Assembly (NCBI GenBank): GCA_030015575.1 | Contig: CM057344.1 | Location: 187,567,044 to 187,631,043, forward strand | DNA length: 64,000 nt | Reading direction: 5' to 3' | Source of the DNA: Agapanthus africanus | Taxonomy: Eukaryota; Streptophyta; Magnoliopsida; Asparagales; Amaryllidaceae | Part shown: positions 1 to 12,149 of the stretch, in pieces | How the letters are laid out: every line of letters begins with the position of its first letter | Position numbering within the stretch: the first letter of the stretch is position 1 | Position numbers and translations under genes: made by a program | The notes under the pieces: generated by a model | The model's database searches: none | Told to the model about the DNA's origin: nothing | What the model saw: the letters and a program-made list of their open reading frames with translations, nothing else

Positions 1-92
1 TGATTTCTGGGTTTTTGGCTTACTTAATTGTGTTACGCCCGTAGATGTTACGTGGTTAAGTGCCGGTCATGGGCCGAATATGGGTCGTGACA
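1..92 (+). repeat. Element A 5' LTR, 3' tail
   Basis: The window opens inside an LTR that ends in CA at about 91-92, just upstream of the PBS. Only the last ~92 bp are present. The matching end of the 3' LTR is not in the window, since that LTR is interrupted at 37605, so the pair cannot be compared for age. Confidence 0.7.
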
Positions 93-97
93 AAGTT

Positions 98-109
98 GGT
101 ATCAGAGCA
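98..109 (+). other. Element A primer-binding site (tRNA-iMet)
   Basis: TGGTATCAGAGC is the standard complement to the 3' end of initiator tRNA-Met and is used by Tekay-type gypsy and many copia elements. It lies five bases after the presumed LTR end. Confidence 0.85.
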
Positions 110-329
110 TAGGTTTTAACTTTCGGAGTGTAGGATTGACCTTGGTATGATGGAGTAGGTTGCTTAAGCAGAGTGACGTAGCGTGTGTATGTTCCGCAGC
201 ATACTCACGACACGGTACTCCACCTAAGTGACCTTAGGACTTATTGGTTGAAATTCTTTCGTGATTATATATATCCTTGTGATTCAATTTTCGTATTCTT
301 ATCGGATCTTATTTTCATCTCCAGCCACT

Positions 330-1576
330 ATGCCGCCGAAGACTATGAGGGCGCAGAGAGCGGCCGCGAGAGCCGAGATCAGAGTTGACTTGTCTGAGAC
401 GAGGACTGACCTGGGCGGTACGCCCGTTGTACCGGAGCAGATTGATCCCCCTTTGACAGACTATATTGCTATGCTAGGGGCCGGTATGCAGGATTTGCGC
501 CAGATGATGGGGTCGTTAGTAGAGGCCATTCGAGCGCAGAGACCGGAGGTTGTTCCACCTGTTGCGGGGACCACGATGGTACCTACGGTCCAGGCAGTTG
601 TACCTGCAGCTACAGAGGTGATCACCGTATCGTTAGCTGAGTTCATGAGGCTGAAGCCTCCAGTTTTCACAGGAACAAATGCAGTTGAGGACCCGCTGTC
701 ATTTATCAATATGATGGCCAGGATATGTCATTCACTGAGATGCTCCGACGCGAGATGGGTAGAGTTCACGAGTTTTGTCTGGAAGGTCTTGCGCAGAAGT
801 GGTGTGAGTCTCTCGAGAATGGTAGAGCCGCATGTCTTTCCCCTATGACCTGGGCTGAGTTCGTGACGGTGTTTCTTGCCCGCTTTCTTCCACAGAGTGT
901 TCGGGATGCTCAAGCGCGCAGTTTTGAGTCGTTACGCCAGACTCCGGAGATGACAGAGGCAGAGTACGACGTACTGTTTACCGATCTATCTATGTATGCC
1001 CCATATTTGGTAGCTACTGAGGAGATGCGAGTCAAGAGGTTTGTTCGAGGCTTGCTTACCCCGTTGTTTCTTGCTATCAGCGCATAGAATTGTGATACCT
1101 ATGCAGCCGCAGTGGATGAAGCCTTATTAGTCAAGGAGCGTCTTGCCGAGACTTCGGTAGTTCCGGAACCGAAGAGGGTTCGTATGGGTATATCAGTACG
1201 TAGACAGACGTTCAGACGCCGCGACAGATTTCATTCAGGCACGGGGAGTAGCAGAGACTCAGGACGAGGCCAGTTGTTTAGCTCTTATCCTCCGGAGGGT
1301 CAACAGTCGTCGCATGGGTGCTTTAGGTGTGGCAGTCTACTTCACCTTGTTAGAGATTGTACTGAGATACCCCGGAGAGAGGCAGCAGTTCTACAGGTTA
1401 CTTTACCGCCTTCTCCACCTCAGAGAGCATTGCATCTTGCACCTGTTGTTGCTCCGCATCAGACTTATGCACAGAGAGGTCGTGGTCACGGAGGGTTTGT
1501 TCAGAGAGGATGGGGTGACCGAGGCAGAGGACAGCCAGTTGCCGGTAGAAAACAGCCAGTTGCAGGTAGGGGGCAG
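330..1576 (+). pseudogene. gag: Element A gag (fossil)
   Basis: Gag would form the virus-like particle and package the RNA. The likely start is the ATG at 330 (MPPKTMRAQR), typical of Tekay gag. A retrotransposon gag core follows at about 700-1090, then a basic segment and a CCHC zinc knuckle near 1318-1360 (CFRCGSLLHLVRDC). A Gln/Gly/Arg-rich tail follows, and B interrupts it at 1576. The region is a fossil with a few breaks. The family call is firm. Confidence 0.85.
1572..1576. repeat. Target-site duplication of element B (left copy)
   Basis: GGCAG directly precedes B and recurs at 31509-31513 directly after it. It is a perfect 5-bp duplication inside element A. Confidence 0.9.
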
Positions 1577-2078
1577 TGATCAGTTGAAAATATTGCATTT
1601 TTAACACATCAATTTCCCTACTATTTACAATCATCTAAAGGTGTTCGGTATGAATATAGTACATATTTGCAAAACAGCTGTAAAATACTAAATAACTTGT
1701 GTTATATATTATAACCGACATTTTGAGGGAAATTGAGTGTGTATCATTGCATGCATCATCTTTGTATAGCGCAGCATTTGTCTCGAGAATCTGTGCAGGA
1801 AATTCCAGGAAAAGAGCCGAAACTGTTAAAAGTGCGGATAAAAATACGCCAAGTCCAAGACTTGAGATCTGGCAGAAATCAAGAAAGAAAAACAGGATTC
1901 CAGACATCAGATCAAGACCCTAAACCCAGCAGAAGAATCCCCTGGAAATTGCATGCACCAAGCCAACCACATGGCCGCGGATCCGCTGCCAAATTGGCCT
2001 ATCCGCCGCGGATCCACAGTGTAATTGACACGTCAGCGCATCACAATTATCTACGTGGCTTCTTGTAACAACCCTTGC

Positions 2079-2291
2079 TTCTAGAAGACTCTCAAAGACC
2101 ATGTGGCTTCTTCCAGAAGGCTCTGCATAACAAACTCACTCTAGAATATTCTTTGCAACAATCTTCTTCTAGAAGGCTCTCTCCAACAATCTTCTTCTAG
2201 AAGCCTCCTTATAGCAACCTTCTTCTAGAAGCCTCCTTGTAACAACCTCATTCTAGAATATTCCCTCCAACAAACTTCTTCTAGAAAATTC
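2079..2291 (+). promoter_or_regulatory. Cluster of eight heat-shock-element-like TTCnnGAA sites in B 5' LTR
   Basis: TTCnnGAA cores or close variants start at 2079, 2111, 2139 (imperfect first unit), 2167, 2195, 2223, 2251 and 2279. Two are perfect three-unit elements: TTCTAGAATATTC at 2251-2263 and TTCTAGAAAATTC at 2279-2291. The cluster ends about 200 bp before the TATA box. Plant heat-shock factors bind arrays of inverted nGAAn units, and heat-responsive LTRs of this design are known (ONSEN). Heat response in B is inference. Confidence 0.6.
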
Positions 2292-2299
2292 TTTCTAAC

Positions 2300-2470
2300 A
2301 ACCTCATTTTGGAGGGAAAATTCAAATGAGGTAGCTCATTTTGGAGGGAAAGTTCAAATGAGGTAGTCCATTTTGGAGGAAAAAGTGGTTCATTTTGGAG
2401 GGAAAATTCAAATGAGGTAGTTCATTTTGGAGGGAAAAGGGGTTCATTTTGGAGGAAAATTTGAATTTGA
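2300..2470 (+). repeat. Degenerate tandem repeat in B 5' LTR
   Basis: The word CATTTTGGAGGGAAAA recurs about six times, alternating with AATTCAAATGAGGTAG, at spacings of about 22-34 bp. The same array is in the 3' LTR at about 30246-30410. It lies between the heat-shock-like cluster and the TATA box. Confidence 0.75.
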
Positions 2471-2488
2471 ATTGAAAAAGAGGGGGGT

Positions 2489-2496
2489 TATAAAAA
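2489..2496 (+). promoter_or_regulatory. TATA box of B 5' LTR
   Basis: TATAAAAA follows a G-run and is conserved in the 3' LTR at 30432. Transcription would start about 30 bp downstream. Confidence 0.65.
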
Positions 2497-3567
2497 GAGA
2501 TCTAGATCTAAGGTTTGAAGTTGTTGAATAGTTGTTGAAAGTGGAGGGAAAATTGTAGATCTAAATAAAATTCAAATCAAATTGAGTGACACAATTTGAT
2601 CAATTCAAGATCTCCGAGTACAATTCAAGCAAGAAGCCTTCAACCTTTTAGAAGCGACGCCGATCTTCAACCGAGCAAGTAATCCAAGACGATCCGCGAC
2701 TCACGGAGACGGTGCGGAGCTAAATCGACAATCGAGTTCCTTCTTCAAATTCTTGTAGTTCTTGAGCAAATTGTAACGGAATTGTTGATTAATAAAAGGT
2801 GAAATTTCTTTATCTTGCTTATCTTTATATTTGAGAATTATGATGAGTTTTCAATTCTTTATTGATTTCTTTGTTATGATACTTGAGTAAAAACTCCGCT
2901 CGTGGAGGAATCGAGAAAATTGATAGTTGATGATGATTAAATTCTTGTATGATTCTTAAGTCTTATGAGTTTTGTAAACTCTAGTAAATTTAAGTATCGA
3001 CAACCTAGTTTCGAGCGATACTTTCTTGAATGTTTTTGCTCTTAATTAGTGATCAACGATCGATGCTTGAATTTCCTAGAAGCTAGAATATGAATGAAAT
3101 CAACGAAAGGACAAGGGATAGATGATGAAACCTTAGATTCCGCAAGAAATCCCTAATTCTCGTTGATCATCATCGATCTAGCAACAAATCATCAAAGGAT
3201 AAGAATACGTAATTACAAGTCTTCATCCTCACTATCGATTCGATCGATTCTTACGAGCCTCATTACAAATCTTGATAACTAACTCAATTGGATGATTCTT
3301 GATTCTTGATTTTGAGTATTCTTGATATTAGATCTAGATAATTCTTGAAATTCACTTTTAAAATCTTGAATTGAATTGCCTTTTCTTTTCTCTTTAATTT
3401 TCAATTCATCTAAATCAATTACGATCAAATCTCACTTTCCCTGTGGACGATCCGCACTTGCTAACGAACTTACATCGACACCGTTATTGATTGCGATTTA
3501 CAAATTTCTTTGGTTGTGATTTCTATACATTTTCTAAACCTACACACCGAGAATTCATTCAATTAAA

Positions 3568-3585
3568 TGGCGCCGTTGCTGGGGA
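3568..3585 (+). other. Element B primer-binding site
   Basis: TGGCGCCGTTGCTGGGGA lies two bases after the LTR. It is one base from the TGGCGCCGTTGCCGGGGA site typical of Athila-type and related gypsy elements. Confidence 0.85.
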
Positions 3586-4644
3586 TAGTGTGCTAATTTG
3601 TTCGTTTTTGAAATTTGAGTTGAAAAATTTATTCCATCAGAATTTTTAGATCAAAATTCGTGCAAACACTAAACGATTTGTTGTGATTTGTTGCGAGAAA
3701 GTCTGAAATCTATGGAGCAAGAGGAAAAATATTGTTAATATTCCAGAGAGTTCAGTGAAGCAACAATAGCATCTGCAAGAAATTGTGTGCAGTGATCAAA
3801 CATTTCGACCGCGTTTCCGCTGCATTAGTGTGCATTCGCGGCGGTTTCACGGTGGGCCTAGGGACTTGCTGTGCTAAATTTTCTCAGGTGAACTTCTGAC
3901 TTTCTTATCTCCTCTCTGCTCTGCTCCATTAACCAATTTCTGCAGGTTTCTTTGCAAAAATTCGCAGCGCCGCAAAAATAAAAATTGTGCGTGTTTGATC
4001 TTAGTTGTTTGCATTTTTTAATACGGAAATTATGGGGCAAAGACCAAATTCAGATTAGGTGGGGATTTCATTACGCTTCCTAAGCCCCGAAAATCACAAA
4101 CTTACATCCGCATCACCCTCATTAATTAAAAAATATCTAGACATGACTCTAAGGACCATCGCGCTCATTTAGGACAGGAGAAGGTCGTGGGTAATTTATT
4201 GCTTATTCGCGTTTCTTTTGTGGTGTCTAAGGCAAGTGTGTCTAAGGCAAGTGGTTACTTAATTAGGCCCACTACTTACGTAGTGGAGAACCTCCCACTT
4301 ACCTGGCACTTACCTGGCCACAGGAGGGGCAAAGCGGCAGTAGAGGATTGATCCTGCGATTTGTCTTCTGGCAGTTAGGAGCGGTCCAGAGACTTGACCT
4401 AGGTGACCATTAGACTTAGGGTTATGTGTGTATTTTTGTGATTTGCATTTTTTCAAAAATCCGTATCTTTTTCAAAACAAACACCACTTCATCTTTCCCC
4501 TAATTATCATAACTCTGCCACTTGTATTAAACTCTTTAGTGCAAGCTCGGCTGGACACGGGATTCTAGTGCCCGTCTTGTCCGCGTTTTCCCCCATCGAC
4601 CCCAGTCGGTATTTCTACATTTTCTTTTTCCCACCACCACCGCG
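3586..4644 (+). other. Element B untranslated leader
   Basis: About 1.06 kb between PBS and gag with no convincing coding sequence. It has short direct repeats (GTCTAAGGCAAGTG twice near 4217-4245; CACTTACCTGGC twice near 4298-4320). Long leaders are normal for this group. No other function is visible. Confidence 0.6.
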
Positions 4645-6247
4645 ATGGACGGATTTCCATCAAACTTTTACACCACTCTGCCACCGCCCGCAGGTGCGCA
4701 GAATCCTCCAAGCATTTCTCTCCAAGAGAGATGCTATCCTTCACGTGTTCCCCTTCCTACTTGTCTTTCTATACCACCTGCCAACGGGGAAAATTTTGAA
4801 ATCAACCCCCAATTCATCAAACTATTACCCAAATTTCACGGTCTTGATTCTGAAGATGCATACGTTTTTATTTCCAAATTCGAAAACGTATGTGCAATGA
4901 TTGGAACGTTACAACTGTCTTTGGATGCTCTGCGTCTACGTTTTCTCCCATTCACTTTGTGCAATTTAGCCAATAAGTGGTTTTACAACACATCCGTACA
5001 TTCTATTTCAAGATGCGATGAATTTGTTGCAGAATTCCTTAAGAAATTTTATCTCAATCACAAGACCAGCGGTGTTCGGAGCGAAATCTTTAAATTCACC
5101 CAACTTCCCAATGAACCATTCTGAAAATACTTTGAACGGTTCAAGGATCTTCTTTTACAATGCCCTCATCACGAAATCTCCAGATGGGATTTGTGTCGAA
5201 TTATCTATGAGGGTATTGATCTCACGACTAGACAGATGCTTGAAACCATGTGTCATTGCCAATTCCTATCTAAAGATGATCGTGAAGCTTGGAAATACCT
5301 AGAAGATTTAGCTCAAAACACATTACAATGGGAAAGTGTTAGACCACCATCACCTAGGGAAGATATCAACCAGCTCGATGTTTCCGTCACAATGAGAGCC
5401 GAAATGGCCGCAATACAAAGGAAGCTCGACGCTATAGAAAACAAAATCTCTTTAGCCTCCCTAAACCAATACAAACTTCCCAAAACCGTGTGTGGCTGCT
5501 GTTCAAACCCATCACATTTGACGGAAGAATGTCCTTTGAATGTACCGTTTCAAGGTCACACTAATGCTGCATTTCAGCAGAGACCTGGAAACGATCCTTC
5601 TTCGTCCTCATATAATCAAGATTGGAGGAATCACCCTGATCTTTCTTAGATTCAACACCAAACTCAATACGCGGATCTAAACCAGAATAACTTTCAATAG
5701 GTCCTTCCACCACAACAGCAACCACCACAATTGAGTCAGCACCCCTTTCAATCGCAACCTTTTCAAAACCCGGCCAACAATTTTGAACCTTTTTCTGCTG
5801 TACCAATAACACCTCTGCACTTGAACAAACCATGAGTTTGCTTCTGACAAATTCTATTCAAATATCGGCTGATTTGAAGTCTTCTATCGATGATATAAAG
5901 AAAACCACCGCCTCCTAAGGTGAGATTATTAAATCGATGAAAGCACAAATTGCACAGTTAACGGCCGAATTGAGTGCTAGAGAGAAAGGGAATCTTCCAG
6001 CTCAACCCCTACCTGATCCTGGACCTTCACATTACACTAATGTGGATGCATTTACCAGGTTGAGATCTGGAAAAGTGCTAGACAATCATGTGGGTAAACA
6101 GATTGATGTTGAGGAATCAAGTGAACCCCAGGCTTCCACTTTCACTTCCACTCCCACTTCTACTTCTTACCCTATTTCGTCTAATTTAGCTTCTTCTTCC
6201 TACCCTATTCTCCGTTTTCCCAAAGGCTCGAACCCTCCACCCACTTG
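4645..6247 (+). pseudogene. gag: Element B gag (Athila-like fossil)
   Basis: The likely start is the ATG at 4645 (MDGFPSNFYT). The family core spans about 4800-5340 with the hallmark block FEINPQFIKLLPKFHGLDSE and a tract rich in L, F and W that fits the plant retrotransposon gag domain. A CCHC-like knuckle follows near 5490-5535 (CGCCSNPSHLTEEC), then a Gln-rich tail and, at about 5937-6247, a Lys/Pro/Ser-rich linker towards the protease. Element C interrupts the gag-protease region at 6255. It is a fossil with a few breaks. Gag here would act in particle assembly, with RT supplied in trans. Confidence 0.82.
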
Positions 6248-6254
6248 ATCCTTC

Positions 6255-8480
6255 TGTTAGTTATATGTATGCCCTAGAGGCCATTACTGTACATATGATG
6301 TATATTGTAGTGGATGCTAGGACATATATAGGGAGGACTTTCTTGCTCGACATGATAGTATGCTATCTGGTTACTCTTTATCTTAACGTGTACACTGATT
6401 GTCTCCATGTTACATGTTGGTAAAGCCCCTAGGATCTGTACTTGACTACCTGGACTATGATGCGGATCATACTAGTGGGGACATGGTAGTCCATAAGTAC
6501 ATCCTTCAAAGTCCCTAGTCGAGGGTGTATCGAGACGGGACATCGATATACCAGAGTAGACTAGCGTATACCTTCTCGACCCATACAGATGGGCGATGGA
6601 TGATCTCATATCCATTGGTGTTTGACATCGGAGATGATATACGGGTGCTCAGTGGAGACTGGGTACACTGGACGGACTCGCCGAGAACTCCCAGATGGTA
6701 TTATACCTCACGTCAGATGGCAGTTCTCTGGTGACACTGGTACAGAGTAGTCTGTTGACCCGAGATCGTCATAGAGTCTTGTGTGGTTCCCACTGTGCTT
6801 TGATTTCCATCTTACCACGTCCAAGAGGGCGTGCAAAACGGTGGTTTTTGGGTACAGTCCCGAGTCACATGGAGGCAATGAGCGATAGGAAGGGATTCGT
6901 CTCTGCCGGTATAGGGAGTTGATGTTGCGCTGTGTTCGATTGGCTATAACCGGAAATCCCTGGCCAGGGTTGCTGAGATTTACTGGTAAGTGTTACCTAT
7001 AGTTTCTTGAACAGTTATAGACCTCATATCGACACGACTTATCGAGCTATTGGGGTCTGACGTTTACCACCCTTAGGCTAGATATGCGACATATCAGACG
7101 AACAGACCGGACTGTACGGTAGTGTTACTGGTCGGATTCACTGGAGTGTGAGTGGGCTTGCTCGTCGATCTTCAGATCGCTCAATACCCGGGTGGCCGTT
7201 ACGTTTAGCAGACCGCTTGCGGCTTGTGGGTGTTTGATATGATCATCACCTGCTGCCGGCATATTGACGAGTCTTTAGAGTCCTACACAGAGGTTTCCTG
7301 GCTCAAGCGAAACGAAATAGAAGCGCATATGAGATATGTGCGGGACCGAGAATAATACGAGTATGTGATACTGTATTCGATTCTCGCGATGTGACATTGA
7401 TCGGTTATATGCGATATAGCCGGGTTATCGGATCAAGTGTTGATTCGATAAGATGTTACTAATGATACCAGTCGGTTATGTGCATCATGACCGGATCGTT
7501 AAATCAAGTGTTGATTTAATGATTTAATGCATAATTATATATTTGATATATTACTTTGCATTAACTAGTATCGGTTCACTTTAAATGGATTTTCTCGCTC
7601 GGTTGTGCGCATTGCATATGCGATATGATTTTGTGCACTTGTTTGTATCATATTTGATGATACATGCAAATTAGGGTTTGTGTAAAGAATTAAACCTTGG
7701 TTAAAGAAATGGTTAGGGTTTTTATTTGATTATTCATTTATTCATTTGTTTTTATTTTTTTGGAAATAAATTGCATAAAATAGAATGGTGGCTTCTTTTG
7801 TTTTCTTTCATGAAGCTTCATGAACTTTTGACTTAGTCACGATTTTGTCTCATGCTTAACCCTAACCAATTCAATTAACTCAAGTTAATTCTCTACACCT
7901 AACCATGGTGAGAATTATGATAAGAATGGATTTTTATTTATTCTTTAATACTTATCATAATATTTATCATCTTCTTGCTTTCTTCTTCTTCTTCATTTGT
8001 TCAAGAAGAAAAGCTTGACTACATCAATGGTGGATTGATGAAATGAGTGAGAAATCCAATTCTAAAGTCTACCCACTTCCTATTTTCTCATCCTCTACCT
8101 CTTGCCAAGTAGTAGAGTGTGTTTCCTTCATAAGTTTTCATGGCTTGGTGAAGGTGGAGCTTGATTTAGCGATGCCTCGACGTAGATCATCTTCGGCATG
8201 GACATCGACGACCTAGCTCGCCTATTCTCCGATGAAGCCGACGCTAGAGCCCGGATTCTTTTTGGACAGCAAAGGACTTCGTTACGGAGCTATGGAGGCG
8301 GAGAACCGGATCTACAAAGGTTGTATTTCCGTATCTCTTAGTTAAGTGTTAACTAGTTTAGCTTTTTCGCCTAGTTTTCTAGCAAACGATCCGTAGTCGG
8401 GTCTCTCGGCACCTAGATTTTTTGAAAATGGCATGTTCGATGCCTTGCGAGACCTCACTAGGGTGCCTATGAACCCTAGA
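6255..8480 (+). repeat. Element C 5' LTR
   Basis: 2226 bp, nearly identical to 14433-16658. It begins TGTTAGTTATATGTATGCCC, a start seen in many plant copia LTRs. It shares scattered blocks with the LTRs of D and E, for example around 6490-6550. It contains small inverted repeats, including TTAAATCAA-GTG-TTGATTTAA near 7500. Confidence 0.93.
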
Positions 8481-8481
8481 G

Positions 8482-8494
8482 TTGTATCAGAGCC
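8482..8494 (+). other. Element C primer-binding site
   Basis: TTGTATCAGAGCC directly follows the LTR and is one base from the canonical TGGTATCAGAGCC complement of initiator tRNA-Met. Element D has the canonical form at its equivalent position. Confidence 0.75.
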
Positions 8495-11400
8495 TAGCTA
8501 GAGCCTTAGGCGATGCGTAGACGGAGTTAGAAGTCCGATCGACCCGAAACCCCGACTTTAAAATGCTCTCTGGACATTTTTGTAAAATGTGGATTTTTGC
8601 AAATTAAAAATATGCAGAAAAATCAGCAGGTAAATCTAAGAATTACGATGCAAAAATTACCTAATGATCTTTCTAAAGTGCGGCGGAACCGCGGCATTAG
8701 CGTGCTAATGCGGCCCTTCCGCGGCCCTTTTGTCTTATCTGCCATTGAATTTTGCACAGTAACTCCTATTTTTCAGTGATGGTTTTCCTGGGAATTTTTA
8801 ATCTGAAATAAAGAGTTGAGTATTTTGGGTTGTATTGGGGACTCGGTGTTTCGATCGGATTGTCAGACTTTGTCTATGTGGCCTTCAGGATATTTTAGAA
8901 TATGTTAAAAAGTTCGACCGGATATAAATACCCAATTTTTCCCTTGTCGGGAAATTTCCAAGTGTTGGATTTTTCCGTAGTTTAACGACGTTCTACGTAG
9001 TGCAAGTAACACGATGGTCCCTCTAGAAGACAACAAACCTTAACTCGATTATGTGACCGTCTTGAACTGCCCTTTGAACCTTCGGGTTTGGGGCAGTACG
9101 GCGTGCCACATGTGAGGCGTTGGCTTGACCCTTCGACGGCTGGACCGTTGGTACTGAGGCATGAACTGAATGTTTTTAGACTTGTTTCATGTGTTGATCT
9201 GTATCGGGAAAACTTGGGTGTTCGATTGTTCGATCGGAAAGTTTGATATTTTCTATTTATCCGGAATGGGATACAATAATTGGAATTCACAAGAAGTTAT
9301 GAGATAACTGAATGAATGTTATAAACGTAGCAGTTTAGTCTCACTTGATCGGTTACCACGGAATTTTGATGTGATCAAAAGTCCGTCGCGATCACGTAGC
9401 GTACGCGGATACTCGCCGGGTAAACTTAATAGACAGCCTCGCTCCATTGCCCCGACCAAGTGACTGTAGGAGAACCCCGTCGCCGAAAGCATCCGTTCGG
9501 GTGCTCGCGGCAGCGGTGTTCCGCCTTGGTGCACTTCGTCGACGGCATCGGGAGTGCGGCCGCCTACTAAAGTTTGCGACGAGCATTCGATCAGGTTGTC
9601 GGGAATCTTATTGAATTGCCCGACTTGATATTGAAAAGAGTTTTCGATAATGAGACTAAAATGCGGGGTTTATAATTGTTAGGCATGCGATGTCTAAGTA
9701 ATTCATTTGATTAGGCATGCGATGTCTATGCAGGTTGCGGATTCCAACTGTTGTAGTTTTACACTTTCTTTTCTGTGACCGTAAGTGTAATATGTGATAT
9801 CGCCGGTTTCGTTGCTATATTCCAACGACAATTGGGATGCGCATGTTTACTTACGTTGATGACATGTGATGTTATGTGTTGCTGGATATGTTATATTGGA
9901 TCGTCGTGTTTGAATGGCCGGGGGTTTTATGTGAGATGAGTGTTTTTCATTTTCATTCATGTAAAAACTTGTATGTAATATTCTTTTATTGGGGCGCTTC
10001 CAGGTTGCGGAAGTAGTCACCTCTTGTATATTAGTTACTTTTCCGCACTAGGATAGACCCAAGGAGGGGAGCACAAGTAACCGGGTTCTGGAGTCCAGTG
10101 GGAGACCAACTTGAGGAGTCGAGTTCGGGTCTCCTAACTCTAGAATTGGTAGGGTTTCTTGCCGCTCTCGTAGGGGTCTAGGAGTGTGGGTTTGGCTATT
10201 CATCACGACCGTAGAATCCGTGTTTTATACTGGCTCGTATTGAAAACACGGACGTCCTAGTATATCCAATATTTCATATGATTCTTCTGCTGCGATATCT
10301 GTGATGTGATCATGTGATGTTCTGTGATAGATACTGTATATAGTATATATGATATATTATATAGACGTTACTTATGTTTTTCACCCGTGCTAGCCCTGCC
10401 CCGCTCTGCCGTTAGTTACCTAACCTAACGGTGCACGAGGGGACATCGAGGCGAATGCGGATGGCATAAGTGTACGTCGTATTTATCTGTGATGTTTAGG
10501 TAACTTAAATGATGGGACTTCATTAATGTGATTAATCAAATAAAAGAAACCTAAGATGTTGTAGAATCGAATTTCAAAATAAAACAGGTAGCTACAGTTT
10601 TTTGCTTTGCACAGCGGTATATGTGATATATCCTGCACCTTATTCGATGAGGAAAGGACCGAGATCCCTTCACCGGGAGTGACTCCTTTAGCAATGACTG
10701 GCAGATGCTACACATTCGGTTTGTCTTTTGATTGCTTTTAAGTGTTTTTGCTTTGCACAGTGATATATATGATATATCCCGCACCTCATTCGACGAGGAA
10801 AGGACCGATGATCCCTTCACCGGGAGTGACTCCTTTAGCAAAACTAGAAAAGCCTCAAAAACACTCCATTTCAAAATTCATTTGATTCTACAACGATATC
10901 AAGTTCATTACGCAATAGGTTTTCATAAAAACCTGTCGTAGCCCTCCGTCATTTCAGATAAGTAGTAGTTAGTATTCGTGCTGCGTTTGTTGGCCTTTGT
11001 CAAGGCGCAGTGTGCGGTAGCTAACTGGTGCTTATCTGCTTATGCATATGATGCAGATTGAGTTAGGGTAGTCGTGCGACCTTGTTGGCCTTTGTCAAGG
11101 GCCGTGCGGGTGGGTTTAATTCAATCAGGAAATGACGGGTTGAACTTGACTAGCATCCTATGGTTTGTTGGCCTTTGTCAAGGTCATAGGAGGTTAGGGG
11201 CAAAATATTATCGGGAATTTCAAGTGTTGAAATTTGCAATGAGATTGCATACCTTCTATGAGATAGTTGGATCCCGATACCCGCTGCGAGTAAGAGTTAC
11301 TCCTGGGAGAGTTTTATACATTACAATTAGCCGATCAAGTAGGTGTCTAGAAAGGTGTCAACGGGGTTACGTCTCTGGGAAAACGAGGTTTACATTAATT

Positions 11401-11600
11401 AGGTTCGTGCGAAAGCACGGGGGACCTCCCTCAAAGTACCGACACTGGCCTGGCTGAAAGATTGGCGAACTTGTAGTGTGTAATTAATCCCGGCTAGTCT
11501 TTCGTTTTAGGGTTTGAAGGAAGATTTGATAAAAAGCAGTGGGAGCCATCCTGATTAGATAAAATAATAACCAATCTATTCTTGACAGAGCGCACGCTGA
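8495..11600 (+). other. Element C long leader without recognisable gag
   Basis: About 3.1 kb with no coding region I can recognise. It holds a tandem pair of about 95-bp blocks (10601 and 10747, period 146) with the word CACCGGGAGTGACTCCTTTA. It also has three copies of TGTTGGCCTTTGTCAAGG (about 10987, 11082 and 11165). The same architecture with different words is present in D (20663-22900). Gag may once have been here, but I cannot identify it. Confidence 0.6.
10601..10842 (+). repeat. Tandem duplicate block in C leader
   Basis: Two copies of about 95 bp begin TTTGCTTTGCACAG and end near a CCGGGAGTGACTCCTTTAGC word, at a period of 146 bp. A related pair sits in D at about 22072-22310. Confidence 0.75.
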
Positions 11601-12149
11601 GTGTTTTCTTCTCTCTCTCTCCAGGTAGCGACCATATCACGCCTTAATCAAGATAATAATACGGAAACATTGACCGAACCCGCTTGTTATACTGAGCTGG
11701 GGAACGTTGGTCCCGCTCCAACTTATAATTGTTATAAGACAGAGCAGGAAATTGGGGATTACCAGAATTCCCGTGCCGCCCAAACGAAGAGAGTGCATGC
11801 TGATGCATCATCTTCGGGTGTGTTCATTACAGAGAATTGTTTCTCAGTATCCTTTACGTCCTGGGTATGTGATACCAGATCAGGATCCCAGATATGTAAT
11901 CTGTTACATAGGGCTATAGAAAGGTAGAGAACTAAGAACGGGTGATAAGTTTCATGAGGCAGAAAACGGGGCAAGTGTTGCAGCCAAGTCTGTTGGTCAC
12001 TGTCACCCTGTATTATGAATACATTGATTCTGAACAAATGTTATTAGATACCGAACCTGATATACAAAATCATATCTATCTCTTTATCAGTAAAGAAATG
12101 ATAAAATTTTGTATAGTTGGATAATGTTTTGAACATTTCCTATATCAAA

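Larger units (their letters stand above)
1..1576 (+). mobile_element. Element A, 5' part: Ty3/gypsy chromovirus (Tekay/Del-like)
   Basis: This is the left piece of a Tekay-type LTR retrotransposon. In order it holds the tail of the 5' LTR, a primer-binding site matching initiator tRNA-Met, a leader of about 220 bp and the gag region. The piece stops where element B is inserted; the rest of A resumes at 31509. The lineage call rests on the chromodomain-bearing pol downstream and on the gag and PBS type. The element is a fossil with several breaks and is the oldest layer of the nest, because B, C and D all lie inside it. Confidence 0.85.
1577..3565 (+). repeat. Element B 5' LTR
   Basis: It starts TGATCAG and ends just before the PBS at 3568. 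The 3' LTR at 29520-31508 has exactly the same length (1989 bp). It carries a cluster of TTCTAGAA palindromes, a degenerate tandem repeat of a TTTTGGAGGGAAAA word, and a TATA box. The 3' edge is set by the target duplication rather than by a canonical CA end. Confidence 0.88.

Noticed and set aside
6525-6922. Open frames repeated at 6525-6922 and 14703-15100 as a duplicated gene
   Set aside because: They are the same stretch of the two LTRs of element C and show no protein family.
10551-10941. Repeated open frame in C's leader as a coding gene
   Set aside because: It is produced by the tandem duplicate block and its reverse strand; no known domain and no sign of coding.
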